A stretch of DNA of 64,000 nucleotides from Marinobacterium sediminicola (GTDB lineage Bacteria; Pseudomonadota; Gammaproteobacteria; Pseudomonadales; Balneatricaceae). Positions within the stretch are counted from its first letter, which is position 1; the number at the start of each line of letters is the position of its first letter. The notes beneath the pieces were generated by a model that saw nothing but the letters and a program-made list of their open reading frames with translations, did no database searches and had not been told where the DNA came from. The translations under genes were made by a program, and so were the position numbers. Positions 45,055 to 53,769 of the stretch are shown here, in pieces. Location: positions 2,108,001 to 2,172,000 of the forward strand of contig NZ_CP092123.1 in the NCBI RefSeq assembly GCF_022343685.1, in the 5' to 3' direction.

Positions 45055-46389
45055 TCAGAAAGGCACAATTGCGATCACCTGACCGTAAACATTGGTATCG
45101 TTATTGCCGATCTGGGAGCCCTCGTCAGCAAGGCTGTTATCCGGCGTGTAAAAGCCGATCAGCGGGCTGATGATCAGGTTCGGCGTAACCACCCACTCGG
45201 CATAAAGGTCGATCTCCTGACCGTCCAGTGCGCCAATGCCGGCACCGGTGTCACTGAAATCAAAGAACAGGGCACCCAGGCTCAGCATTTCGGTTGGCGA
45301 GGCCTTAATGCCGATGTGGTGCACGTCAGCATCGGAGTTGAACGGACCCGCGTAGTTGGCCGCCACCTCGCCCTGGAACCAGGTGCCATAACCACGGCTG
45401 AAGCCGAAGAACAGCGGATCGAAGCCCTCATCGAAAGTGGCATAACGATAGTTCACACTGGGTGACCAGGGCAGATCGGCGAAGGTCCAGCCCGCTTCGA
45501 CGTACCAGGCATCACCATCTTCACGGCTGTTGTCACCCTGATCCTGAGTCACGAACTCACCGGACAGGAACAGATTCTCGACCCCGGCATTACCCTGATA
45601 TCTCAGACTCAGGGTTTTCTGGCCGTCACGGTGAGTTAACCCCATAACGTCTGGGTCCGCATATTTTTCGTCGACATCCAGACCTTTGATGTAAGCAAGT
45701 CCGAAGGTGCCTTCAGGGATCACATACTCGGCATTGATACCGGCCAGCTCGGTCATCGCCTGAGCGGGGTTATCGGATTCGATCCAGAACAGGTCGGCTC
45801 GCAGCCCTTCAGAACCCCCGATACGGGCGATCGCAGTGCGATCGAACGCCTTGCGTGCGGCCAGCCAGTAGGCACCACCCCGGTCAAAGTCGTAGCCGCC
45901 ACCATTAAGTGCATCACCCAGGTTCAACGAATCACCGTTGATCAGGAAGCCGTCACCAATCGAGAAGTTTTGACGGCCAAATGACAGGTCCAGGCCATTC
46001 TCGCCCAGAGCCGGTATCAGATTGCCTGAGCGCCAGCCCAGATAGGCATCTTCAAGGTCGGTGTCACTTTCGTTACCGGACGTAAAGCCGCCGGCATCAC
46101 CGTCCCCCCAGGTGGCCGAGCTGATCAGGTTCAGGCCGGCATAGACACTGGCACCCGAATCATAGGTATGGGAGCCGGACAGGCCATATTTGATATAGCC
46201 TTCCTGCCAATCGGAGCCGCCTGCTTCTGTCTTGGCACCCAGGCCATAGTTTTCTTCACTGGTGAAGACACCCAGTATCGCCTCGATATCGAGGTTAAGC
46301 TCGGTGCCCTGTTCGCTGTAAAGGTTGTAAGCCGATGCCTGCGCCGACATTAGAGCTGCAACGGTGGCAGCCAGAATCATTTTTTGCAT
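45055..46389 (-). CDS. Outer-membrane beta-barrel porin-like protein, copy 2
   Basis: 444 aa from ATG 46389 (RBS AAGGAG, 8 bases; the upstream TTG is too near it). Signal peptide about 1-21 (MSAQASAYN). Paralogue of the protein at 35358-36728: same start NLYSEQGTELNLDIEA, same core strands, same ending in VIAIVPF. It is directly downstream of the amine dehydrogenase beta subunit, separated by a weak hairpin, so it probably admits amines or is co-induced with that enzyme. Channel family not identified with certainty. Confidence 0.82.
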   Translation of the reverse strand: MQKMILAATVAALMSAQASAYNLYSEQGTELNLDIEAILGVFTSEENYGLGAKTEAGGSDWQEGYIKYGLSGSHTYDSGASVYAGLNLISSATWGDGDAGGFTSGNESDTDLEDAYLGWRSGNLIPALGENGLDLSFGRQNFSIGDGFLINGDSLNLGDALNGGGYDFDRGGAYWLAARKAFDRTAIARIGGSEGLRADLFWIESDNPAQAMTELAGINAEYVIPEGTFGLAYIKGLDVDEKYADPDVMGLTHRDGQKTLSLRYQGNAGVENLFLSGEFVTQDQGDNSREDGDAWYVEAGWTFADLPWSPSVNYRYATFDEGFDPLFFGFSRGYGTWFQGEVAANYAGPFNSDADVHHIGIKASPTEMLSLGALFFDFSDTGAGIGALDGQEIDLYAEWVVTPNLIISPLIGFYTPDNSLADEGSQIGNNDTNVYGQVIAIVPF

Positions 46390-46411
46390 CAAGTTTCTCC
46401 TTAGGCCCTGT

Positions 46412-46439
46412 CAAAAGGGCCCGGACTTATCGTCCGGGC
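46412..46439 (-). terminator. Weak terminator-like hairpin after qhpB
   Basis: Minus strand GCCCGGAC-GATAA-GTCCGGGC then CCTTTT. It may only reduce transcription into the barrel gene. Confidence 0.55.
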
Positions 46440-46496
46440 AAACCCGGTCAGGCTATGAGTGCAGACAGGGGATGATGAAAGGTTTGTGGGGACCCA

Positions 46497-47621
46497 TTAA
46501 CGTATGAATACCTGAGATGTCGAGATCGCCATATCACCGCCGGGCAGCGGAATATTGCCCAGTTTTTCCAATGTATCGGCATCGTAGACAGCCACATCGT
46601 TGAAGGTACCGGCCAGATAGATCTTGCTGCCTTCATGGTTGCTGGCGATGCAATAGTAGGAATGATCCAGCTCGGCAGCTGCCACCAGTTCCTTCTTCTC
46701 GATGTCATATTTGGCAAGACGGTTGAGCACGCCATAGACGATGTTGGGATCCTTGGGCGAGAGAATGCCGGAGAAATAGATCTCCGTAATCGGTCCGAAG
46801 TCCGTGGTTTGTGTCTCACCGGTTTCAAGGTTCACGTTCATGAAGCCGTAGATCCAGTCAGCGGTATCCAGATTGTAGGTTTCATCCTGGAACTTCGCTG
46901 TTGTGTACAGGATGGTGAAATCCTTCGAGGGAGACTGGATCGGCCAGGCGTTCAGGACATCCGGCGGTGCGTACAAGGGGCGCTGCCAGCTGCGGCTCGG
47001 GATCGCCACGTCAACATCGCCAGTCTTGACGTCTACCTTATAGATCTCGGCACCGGCCATATAAAGCGTGCCGTCCTCACCGGTCTGCATGACAGTCACC
47101 TGCCGCGGTGACGGGAAGGTACGAACCGGCTTGGCGTTCAACCCCGCACTGGTGTCATAGACTGCCAGTCGGGACGGCTGGACCCGGTAGTGGTCCCGGT
47201 TGAGCATGGTCGGATTCTGCACCGCATAGAGTTCCTTGCCATCGGCACTGATGGCAAAGGAGAAGATCGCCTTGGTGCGCTCATTCTGCTGCAAGGACAT
47301 GGCTGCGTGGAATGTCACTTCACAGTTGTCCAGGTTGACGCCGTAAATGTCCTCGTAGTGGTTATTGAGGATGTAGGCGGTTTTGCCATCCGGCGCCATC
47401 TGGGTCACACCGGGACCGAAGGCATCCGGCAGCTCGCAGCTCTTGTAGAGTGAGTCGCTCTGCAGGTCAATGACGTGCATGTTGTTGGGGTAGTTGGCCA
47501 CCACCATGTATTCATGGCCTTCTTCCAGCGCCGGCCCCTTGGCCAGCACACTGCCGGACAGTGCCGTCCCCAGAACCAGAGCGGCCGCGGGCATCAGTGA
47601 TGAGAGTCGTTTCTTATCCAT
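46497..47621 (-). CDS. qhpB: Quinohemoprotein amine dehydrogenase, beta subunit
   Basis: 374 aa. Signal peptide about 1-27 (SGSVLAKG). Seven-bladed propeller with YVTN-like repeats (EYMVVANYPNNMHVIDLQSDSL, GKTAYILNNHYEDIYGVNLDN, SKIYLAGTFNDVAVYDADTLEKLGNIPLPGGDMA). Matches the beta subunit (PeaD/QhpB) of the alpha-beta-gamma quinohemoprotein amine dehydrogenase, where it contributes to the active-site pocket around the gamma subunit. Periplasmic. It follows the gamma gene by 18 bp. Confidence 0.92.
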   Translation of the reverse strand: MDKKRLSSLMPAAALVLGTALSGSVLAKGPALEEGHEYMVVANYPNNMHVIDLQSDSLYKSCELPDAFGPGVTQMAPDGKTAYILNNHYEDIYGVNLDNCEVTFHAAMSLQQNERTKAIFSFAISADGKELYAVQNPTMLNRDHYRVQPSRLAVYDTSAGLNAKPVRTFPSPRQVTVMQTGEDGTLYMAGAEIYKVDVKTGDVDVAIPSRSWQRPLYAPPDVLNAWPIQSPSKDFTILYTTAKFQDETYNLDTADWIYGFMNVNLETGETQTTDFGPITEIYFSGILSPKDPNIVYGVLNRLAKYDIEKKELVAAAELDHSYYCIASNHEGSKIYLAGTFNDVAVYDADTLEKLGNIPLPGGDMAISTSQVFIR

Positions 47622-47639
47622 TATCAGGTCACCTTCGGC

Positions 47640-47966
47640 TTAGTTCTTGTCTTTCGGGAACACGGTCCCCAGGTTGCGCCAGTCCTCTTTCGAGTTCATC
47701 GCGTCCTTGTTCCAGTCCGGATAGGTGTTCATCATGTCCGGCACCTGTGCTGGCCACCAGCAAGGGTCAGCGCAGCCATAGAGATCGGCTTCCATTGGCT
47801 GGCACAGGGAGGTCACGCCACCAAAAGCATCGATTTCCCAGCCCGGGTCGGTGGTCGCGGTGCACCCCGCGAGAGAACTCATGGCCACGACCTCTTCCAC
47901 GCTGTCATCGGCCACGGCCTGGCTCAAGAGCTGAGCCTTGTTGTTGATCGCTTTGAGATGTTTCAT
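47640..47966 (-). CDS. qhpC: Quinohemoprotein amine dehydrogenase, gamma subunit (CTQ and thioether cross-links)
   Basis: 108 aa from ATG 47966, one base after the qhpD stop. About 28 leader residues precede the mature part. Counting the first mature Cys as position 7, as in the Pseudomonas enzyme, puts every cross-linked residue in place: Cys7-Glu16, Cys27-Asp33 and Cys41-Asp49 thioethers, and Cys37 with Trp43 for the cysteine tryptophylquinone cofactor ([14 protein letters not shown]). Catalytic subunit that oxidises primary amines to aldehyde and ammonia. The leader and cross-links imply ribosomal-peptide-like maturation by QhpD, then leader removal and export. Confidence 0.95.
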   Translation of the reverse strand: MKHLKAINNKAQLLSQAVADDSVEEVVAMSSLAGCTATTDPGWEIDAFGGVTSLCQPMEADLYGCADPCWWPAQVPDMMNTYPDWNKDAMNSKEDWRNLGTVFPKDKN

Positions 47967-47967
47967 A

Positions 47968-49398
47968 TCAGTGCGCCCTCCGAGGCGAGATGAACTGGTC
48001 AATGAAGGCGGGATTAGCCGCCATGATGCGGCTGTAGACTTCGATGCCGAAATCCACCCAGTCCCGCATCAGGTCGCAGTAGTGGTAGGTCGGATGGGTC
48101 GGGTCTCCGTAGCGGGCATAGCTCTCGTGATAACAGCCGCCTGAACAGAGATTACGAATCCGGCAGCTGGCACAACCGGTGTCGGTACGGTCCAGCCGTT
48201 TGGACAGGAAATCGCCCAGTTCCACCTGCTGTACGCCACTCTTCACATTGCCGAAGGTTGGCATGTCGGAACCGGTAAAGCGGTGACAGAGATTGAGGCC
48301 GCCCTCGTGATCCACGGCCAGCATCTTGAGACCGGCCCCGCATGGCAGTGCTTTTTTATGCCCTTCATGCAGGTCGGTGATCAGCTGGTGCATGTTGGAG
48401 AAGCCAATATTGCGATGCTCCAGCGCGGCTTCCAGGTAACGCTGTCCCAGTCGCTTCATGCCGGCAAACACCTCGATCAGCTCCTCGGAAGTGAGGTTGT
48501 AGCTGCTGATATCACCGGAGGTCACTGGCGCAAAACCGACCTCGGAGAACCCCATCTCATTGAACAGGTGGTCCCAGATCCGCTCCACTTCAGTGGTACC
48601 GCGGGTCAACGTAACCCGAGCCCCGACGGGACGAGAGTAATAGCGCTCCAGAAGTCGCAGGGCCTTGCGGCGCACGACGTCGTAGGTGCCCTGACCACCC
48701 ACCGTGATCCGGTTTTTGTCATGGATCGCTTTGGGCCCATCCATACTGACCGACAAACCGAACCTATGTGCATTAAGCCAATCGATGATCTCATCGGTGA
48801 GCAACGTGGCATTGGTGGTCATGACGAACTCCACCTGCTTGCCGAGCTCGGCGAAGCGGCGTTCGCAATACTCCACCATCGCTTCGATCAGCGAGCGATT
48901 GCTGAGCGGCTCGCCTCCAAAGAACACCACCGTATAGCGATCCTCATTTGGCGATTCACGCAACAGCATTTCCACCGAGTCGATGGCCGTATGCAGTTCC
49001 ATCTTGCGTCCCGCAGATGGAATATCGAGATCTTCCTTGTAGCAGTAGGTGCAACTGAGATTGCAGCCTGTGTTAACGTTCAGCACCACCGTTGTCAGCG
49101 GAAACTGATCGACCTGGCGCACACCGATCTCGTCGGTTAACGGCCGACCGTCATTGACCAGTTCCAGCGCCAGCAGCTCACGCACCGTTTCCGTGATCTC
49201 CTGCGCCGAGAAGCGGCTGCTCAAGCCTGAAACCAGCGACTCGGCCGTTTCGGAACCGCTGCGAAGCCGGTCCAGAATACCCGAGGTCAGGCTGTCCAGC
49301 GCAAACAACGAGCTGGATGGAATATGGAACAGCATCCGGGTCTCCCCGACCTGCACCTCATGCAGGTTTTGCTCCACCAGATTGAGTACAGCACCCAT
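47968..49398 (-). CDS. qhpD: Radical SAM/SPASM peptide-modifying enzyme QhpD
   Basis: 476 aa. N-terminal leader-recognition-like part to about 105, then the radical SAM [4Fe-4S] motif in [26 protein letters not shown], and a C-terminal SPASM-type cysteine cluster ([15 protein letters not shown] and further Cys). The family forms the three Cys-Asp/Glu thioether bonds in the gamma subunit, encoded one base downstream. Cytoplasmic. RBS GGGGAG precedes ATG 49398. Order alpha-qhpD-gamma-beta is the standard one (peaABCD in Pseudomonas). Confidence 0.94.
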   Translation of the reverse strand: MGAVLNLVEQNLHEVQVGETRMLFHIPSSSLFALDSLTSGILDRLRSGSETAESLVSGLSSRFSAQEITETVRELLALELVNDGRPLTDEIGVRQVDQFPLTTVVLNVNTGCNLSCTYCYKEDLDIPSAGRKMELHTAIDSVEMLLRESPNEDRYTVVFFGGEPLSNRSLIEAMVEYCERRFAELGKQVEFVMTTNATLLTDEIIDWLNAHRFGLSVSMDGPKAIHDKNRITVGGQGTYDVVRRKALRLLERYYSRPVGARVTLTRGTTEVERIWDHLFNEMGFSEVGFAPVTSGDISSYNLTSEELIEVFAGMKRLGQRYLEAALEHRNIGFSNMHQLITDLHEGHKKALPCGAGLKMLAVDHEGGLNLCHRFTGSDMPTFGNVKSGVQQVELGDFLSKRLDRTDTGCASCRIRNLCSGGCYHESYARYGDPTHPTYHYCDLMRDWVDFGIEVYSRIMAANPAFIDQFISPRRAH

Positions 49399-49470
49399 AT
49401 CCGGTCTCCCCTTTCAGATTTCACATCAAGTGCCTGACGGCACCCACCTGAGTTGTTTCATCTCCTCTCA

Positions 49471-51063
49471 TCAGGGGATCGGGGGATTGTTCCAGCGCTG
49501 TACGGTGACAATCATCTGACCTTCAGCACTGTGCGTGTCAGCACCATCCTGCACGGTGGCCTGCACTTTCAGGTTACCGGCATTGTTGGTCATCATGCGA
49601 CGTTCAGGGTTGGGACCGGCTGCCGCCGGAGTGAACACACCGGTTGCACTGTTCATTCGACCTGAGAAATGCACGTCACGGTCGGCTTCTGCAACTTCGT
49701 CGAACGGCGCCACGGACCAGGTCGCCGGTACCATACCGATACGATAATCATCGGCTGTACCCGATTTGCCATCAGCACCCGCCGCCCAGGCCTCTGCTTC
49801 GAAGCGGGCTTCCACTTTCGGAGTGGAGCCGCCGTTTCCGCCCACACGCGCTACGGCAAACTCAGGCACCACTTTGACGCTGGCAATGCGATCATAAACG
49901 GCAAAACGACCACCTTCGGTACTACCCACACTTGGCGTCATCACACCGGATGCATCGCCAGCTGCACGGGCACGCACCTTGATCAGGCTGGAGCTTTCAC
50001 TGATGACCTCAATGACATCAACACCTTTACCCAGCACCGGCAGACCACTGAGACCGGAACCCACGATGGTGATGTCGGCTTCACTGCCGGCTTTGATATA
50101 CGCTGGCTGAAGCGCAAGAATGTGGCTGACTCCTGCAGCATCACGTGCCGCGACTACGTCAGCACCCACTTCATCCTTGTCACGCAGGAACATGCGGCCA
50201 GATAACTGACCTTCCTTGAGCGCAAACACCTGACGCATTACCTGACCATCAATCTCGACATTGGCGCGCCATTCATAGCCGGTATACACCACGGCCTGGC
50301 CTTTACCCTTGAGCGCACTGCCATCGGCATACTGTCCGGTCAACGTCAGAGAATATTCATCCTCGCCTTGTGCGGATGTCACACTCATGCGGGCATTGAA
50401 AGCCCCCTTCCCAGGCATATGGCCCGCCAGGGTCCACTCACCCGCCACCGGCGCTTCAGCCTGCTGCTGCCATTGCTCCCAGGCCGCGGAGTCCATCGGC
50501 AGGGTTTCTGCCAGCTCAGGGACCATTTTGTTCAAGGCCAGATCCAGCCAGTCACGGTCACGAGCCAGTGCCTGAAATTCGGTTGTCGGCCACTGCCCCA
50601 GATGAAAGTGAACCAGGTGCTCCCATTCGGATGCCGGGCGTCGCTGCAGCATGACCCGCGCACCAGAGTGACAGCGTGCACACATTTCAGTGAAATTCTG
50701 GGAATCAAAGGATTCGGAAGTATTAAGGCGACGTTCCAGAGCGTAGCGCGCGCCTTCGGTTTCCGAGGGTGCCAGACCCTGACGGTCTGCCAGATACTTG
50801 ACCAGCGTACGTCGGTCTTCATCGCTGATCTTGAGCCCATGCATGACCTGCATGCGCGCAATGGTCATCAGCCAGCCTTCAGGGGTTTTGCGCTGATGGC
50901 TGATGCGACTCCACTGACTTTCTCCCTGCTCGGAATGACACGCCAGACAGTTGTCCTGAATGATCTTCTCTGCTTCGGAAGCAGCCTGGGCACTCTGGGT
51001 TGCAAGCGCTACGGCCAGCGCCAGCAAGCCTCCCCCAAAGGGTTTTAGTATTGTTGTTTTCAA
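49471..51063 (-). CDS. qhpA: Quinohemoprotein amine dehydrogenase, alpha subunit (diheme cytochrome c)
   Basis: 530 aa if translation starts at TTG 51063, which has RBS GGAGG 7 bases away and gives a clean signal peptide (KTTILKPFGGGLLALAVALA, cleavage after AQA). An ATG at 51087 is the alternative; the codon at 51132 is too close to the predicted promoter. Two haem sites, CLACH and CARCH, lie in the N-terminal 130 residues, followed by beta-rich domains (Ig-like), as in the alpha subunit of this enzyme. The haems carry electrons from CTQ to azurin or cytochrome c in the periplasm. First gene of the operon. Confidence 0.93.
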   Translation of the reverse strand: MKTTILKPFGGGLLALAVALATQSAQAASEAEKIIQDNCLACHSEQGESQWSRISHQRKTPEGWLMTIARMQVMHGLKISDEDRRTLVKYLADRQGLAPSETEGARYALERRLNTSESFDSQNFTEMCARCHSGARVMLQRRPASEWEHLVHFHLGQWPTTEFQALARDRDWLDLALNKMVPELAETLPMDSAAWEQWQQQAEAPVAGEWTLAGHMPGKGAFNARMSVTSAQGEDEYSLTLTGQYADGSALKGKGQAVVYTGYEWRANVEIDGQVMRQVFALKEGQLSGRMFLRDKDEVGADVVAARDAAGVSHILALQPAYIKAGSEADITIVGSGLSGLPVLGKGVDVIEVISESSSLIKVRARAAGDASGVMTPSVGSTEGGRFAVYDRIASVKVVPEFAVARVGGNGGSTPKVEARFEAEAWAAGADGKSGTADDYRIGMVPATWSVAPFDEVAEADRDVHFSGRMNSATGVFTPAAAGPNPERRMMTNNAGNLKVQATVQDGADTHSAEGQMIVTVQRWNNPPIP

Positions 51064-51152
51064 GGTCCGACCTCCTTCAGTGGTCATAACTGAGTTTCTC
51101 AATGCCGAGACACCCGTTGAGATCCGGGGCATGTTGACTCACTGGGAAGGAA

Positions 51153-51167
51153 GCACAGCCTGTGCCA
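51153..51167 (-). promoter_or_regulatory. Sigma-54 (-24/-12) promoter of the amine dehydrogenase operon
   Basis: On the minus strand TGGCAC-AGGCT-GTGC: perfect -24 block and three of four bases of the -12 block with correct spacing. Transcription would start near 51142, ahead of qhpA. Confidence 0.7.
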
Positions 51168-51245
51168 GAATGCTTTAATTGCTACAAAACAATAACTTAT
51201 TTGATTATTTACGACTTTCGACCCCTATTTGCCCCGTGCGGTTTC

Positions 51246-51377
51246 TGTCTTATTCCGAGACATCCGTTTCAATCTGCGACATCAACGTGAAACACTCTTG
51301 CGTCACAGCGCCCTGCAGCTCCCTGCGCAGTAAGCGGTTGTTGAATCAAAAGCAGACAGCTGTCTCAATCTGAGACA
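51246..51377. promoter_or_regulatory. Three 17-bp palindromic upstream activator sites
   Basis: TGTCTTATTCCGAGACA (51246-51262), CGTTTCAATCTGCGACA (51265-51281) and TGTCTCAATCTGAGACA (51361-51377, a perfect palindrome around its centre). They lie 80-220 bp from both divergent -24/-12 promoters, the expected place for binding by an AcoR-type activator. Confidence 0.7.
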
Positions 51378-51455
51378 TCCATATGTAGCCATCAACCACG
51401 AACCCGCCACAAGAAATACATTTATTTTCAAAAGGTTAAGATCGATATTCAAAAC

Positions 51456-51470
51456 TGGCACAACCATTGC
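51456..51470 (+). promoter_or_regulatory. Sigma-54 (-24/-12) promoter of the aldehyde dehydrogenase gene
   Basis: TGGCAC-AACCA-TTGC, an exact match to both consensus blocks with the right spacing. It rules out the in-frame TTG at 51467 as a translation start. Confidence 0.85.
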
Positions 51471-51514
51471 GATCCATGGCCTACAGCTATCACGATAAAG
51501 ACAAGAGGTATGCC

Positions 51515-53005
51515 ATGACTGAGTTTTCCCTCCATCCTCACACTCAGGCGTTTATCAAACGTAATCACGCACTGTTGATTGGCGATCAGCGCCTTGGCGG
51601 CAGTGATGGCGGCACTATAGATGTCATCAACCCGGCAACCGGCGACAAACTGACTCAGGTTGCTCGAGGCACAGCGGCCGACATCAACAAGGCAGTTGCG
51701 ACCGCCCGCCGGACCTTCGAAGACTCAGCCTGGAGCCGGATGACTCCGGTGGAGCGTGAACGCCTGCTCTGGCGATATGCTGACCTGATTGAAGCCAATG
51801 CACAGTCTCTTGCGGAGATTGAATGTCTCGATAATGGCAAAAGCGCCGCGATCGCTGAAGCCGTGGATATTCAACTTGCCGTAAACTTCCTGCGTTATAT
51901 GGCCGGCTGGGCTACCAAAATCGACGGCAGCAGTGTAAAGCCGTCTGTCCCCTTCATGCCGGGTGCACAGTTTCATGGTTACACCACACGTGAGCCTGTC
52001 GGTGTCGTCGGGGCCATTGTCGCCTGGAACTTCCCACTATTGCTGGCCTGCTGGAAGCTTGGACCGGCGCTGGCCACCGGCTGTACGGTCGTTCTGAAAC
52101 CGGCTGAAGATACCCCGCTTACAGCCCTTCGACTGGGTGAACTGGCATTGGAGGCCGGGTATCCGGCTGGCGTACTCAATGTTGTACCCGGGCTTGGTCA
52201 TGATGCGGGCGCGGCCCTGTCTGCTCACCCCGACGTAGATAAGCTGACGTTCACCGGTTCCACCGGTGTCGGCAAAATGATCGGCAAGGCAGCAATGGAT
52301 CATATGACACGCGTAACCCTTGAACTGGGCGGCAAGTCACCCACCATCGTGCTGGACGATGCTGACCCGCGGGAAGCGGCGGCCGGAGCGGCAAATGCCA
52401 TCTTCTTCAACCAGGGTCAGGTTTGCTGTGCTGGCTCACGACTCTATGTTCAGCGCAAATTGTTCGACAATCTGGTGGCTGATATTACCGATATAGCGAG
52501 CAATATTCGTTTGGGCAATGGTCTGGACCCTGACACCGAGATGGGTCCGCTGGTCTCTGCCGTTCAGCAGCAGCGAGTTCATGGCTTTATCGAGAAAGGT
52601 CTGGCGGAAGGTGCACGCATTACGACAGGCGGTGGGACTCAAGGACCCGGTTTTTTTGTTCAACCGACCGTCATTGTCGATGTGGATCAGCGGTCAACAT
52701 TGGTGCAGGAAGAAATTTTTGGCCCGGTTCTGGTAGCCATGCCCTTTGATGACATCGAAGATGCCATACGCATTGCGAACGATAGCCAGTACGGGCTGGG
52801 TGCCAGCATTTGGTCCAACAACCTCTCGGCCGTACACCGCATGGTCCCTCGCATCAAGTCCGGCAGCGTCTGGGTCAACTGTCATACGGCGCTTGACCCC
52901 TCCCTGCCGTTTGGAGGCTTCAAGCAGTCAGGATTGGGGCGCGAGATGGGAGCCGCCTGTATCGAGCACTATACCGAAATCAAATCGGTATTGATGAAAG
53001 TCTAA
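51515..53005 (+). CDS. Aldehyde dehydrogenase, probable phenylacetaldehyde dehydrogenase (PeaE/FeaB type)
   Basis: 496 aa from ATG 51515 (RBS AAGAGG, 7 bases). ALDH class with VAWNFPLLLACWKLGPALA, FTGSTGVGKMIG, general base in LELGGKSPTIVLDDAD, catalytic Cys in NQGQVCCAGSRLYV and PFGGFKQSGLGREMG. Length and motifs fit the betaine/phenylacetaldehyde dehydrogenase group. Divergently transcribed from the amine dehydrogenase under a matching sigma-54 promoter, so its likely role is oxidation of the aldehyde (for example phenylacetaldehyde from phenylethylamine) produced after import. The cytoplasmic location fits the lack of a signal peptide. Confidence 0.9.
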   Translation: MTEFSLHPHTQAFIKRNHALLIGDQRLGGSDGGTIDVINPATGDKLTQVARGTAADINKAVATARRTFEDSAWSRMTPVERERLLWRYADLIEANAQSLAEIECLDNGKSAAIAEAVDIQLAVNFLRYMAGWATKIDGSSVKPSVPFMPGAQFHGYTTREPVGVVGAIVAWNFPLLLACWKLGPALATGCTVVLKPAEDTPLTALRLGELALEAGYPAGVLNVVPGLGHDAGAALSAHPDVDKLTFTGSTGVGKMIGKAAMDHMTRVTLELGGKSPTIVLDDADPREAAAGAANAIFFNQGQVCCAGSRLYVQRKLFDNLVADITDIASNIRLGNGLDPDTEMGPLVSAVQQQRVHGFIEKGLAEGARITTGGGTQGPGFFVQPTVIVDVDQRSTLVQEEIFGPVLVAMPFDDIEDAIRIANDSQYGLGASIWSNNLSAVHRMVPRIKSGSVWVNCHTALDPSLPFGGFKQSGLGREMGAACIEHYTEIKSVLMKV

Positions 53006-53013
53006 CCATCAGC

Positions 53014-53036
53014 TGACAGCGGCAAGTCCGCTGTCA
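53014..53036. terminator. Hairpin between convergent genes
   Basis: TGACAGCGG/CCGCTGTCA with a 5-nt loop between the dehydrogenase (plus) and GNAT gene (minus); no T run. Confidence 0.5.
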
Positions 53037-53043
53037 AGTCATC

Positions 53044-53763
53044 TCAGGCACGACGGTAGCTGCGGATGGTGAACTGCGGCTGGAACCCCATCCGGAGATA
53101 CAGGGGTTCCCCCGCCGCCGAGGCCTGCAGGCAAAGATACCGGGCTTTGCGAGCCTGCGCTCTGGCCACAAGCATCTGCATCAGTTCACGAGCAACCCCT
53201 CGCCCCTGTTGTTCAGGTGACACTCCGACCTGATGCACGCCCAGGATCGAACCTGTGTGATAGACAATTGCGGTCGCGACAGGCACCCCATCCCGGACGC
53301 CCCATAAAACCTCAACGTCTGGCTGCTGACGTACCCGGTCAATGATTTCAGCATCGATCTGATAGCCAAAGGCACGACCACAGAGCTCAGACCAGGCGGC
53401 TGCCTCATCTGCATTGCCAGGGGTACTCAGCTGTAGCCTGCCGGTATTCGCTATCCTTTCAGCCCCCAGCAAAGGCAAAACCATAGCCCGCTGCTGCAAC
53501 CCCATTTCAAACCCGGCCGCCAGCAGCCCCTCCTCCAGCTCGGCCGTTTCCACACCGGCCGCCCAGATTGGGCAAAGGTAGCCCTCAGGCACTCTGTCGA
53601 CGAGAGAAAATTGAACCGAGTCATTTCGGTTGTCCCAGTCCAGCCAGCATCGGCGAGGCCAACCGATTGACTGCTGCAGGCCATCAGTAATCTGGGTCGC
53701 TCCCATCAGGCGCCACAGGCTGGTCAAGTTGTCGATATTGGCCTTGTCGATTGAAACGCTCAT
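53044..53763 (-). CDS. GNAT-family N-acetyltransferase
   Basis: 239 aa. The C-terminal half is a GNAT domain: acetyl-CoA loop in GVSPEQQGRGVARELM and strand VSARAQARKARYLCLQASA with the late YLRMGFQP. The N-terminal half (to about 115) looks like a degenerate second GNAT-like lobe. Substrate unknown. It lies 6 bp after the YdcZ-like gene in what appears to be an operon with that gene and the nitroreductase. Confidence 0.85.
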   Translation of the reverse strand: MSVSIDKANIDNLTSLWRLMGATQITDGLQQSIGWPRRCWLDWDNRNDSVQFSLVDRVPEGYLCPIWAAGVETAELEEGLLAAGFEMGLQQRAMVLPLLGAERIANTGRLQLSTPGNADEAAAWSELCGRAFGYQIDAEIIDRVRQQPDVEVLWGVRDGVPVATAIVYHTGSILGVHQVGVSPEQQGRGVARELMQMLVARAQARKARYLCLQASAAGEPLYLRMGFQPQFTIRSYRRA

Positions 53764-53769
53764 TGTCCC

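Larger units (their letters stand above)
51064..51514. other. Divergent regulatory region of the amine catabolism genes
   Basis: About 450 bp with no believed ORF. Contents are the two facing-away sigma-54 promoters and three activator sites listed separately; the AT-rich stretch 51400-51450 between sites and promoter could favour DNA bending by IHF, though no clear IHF consensus was identified. Confidence 0.7.

Noticed and set aside
51467-51514. Upstream TTG start for the phenylacetaldehyde-type dehydrogenase
   Set aside because: The codon is part of the -12 block of a perfect sigma-54 promoter, so it would not be transcribed in full.
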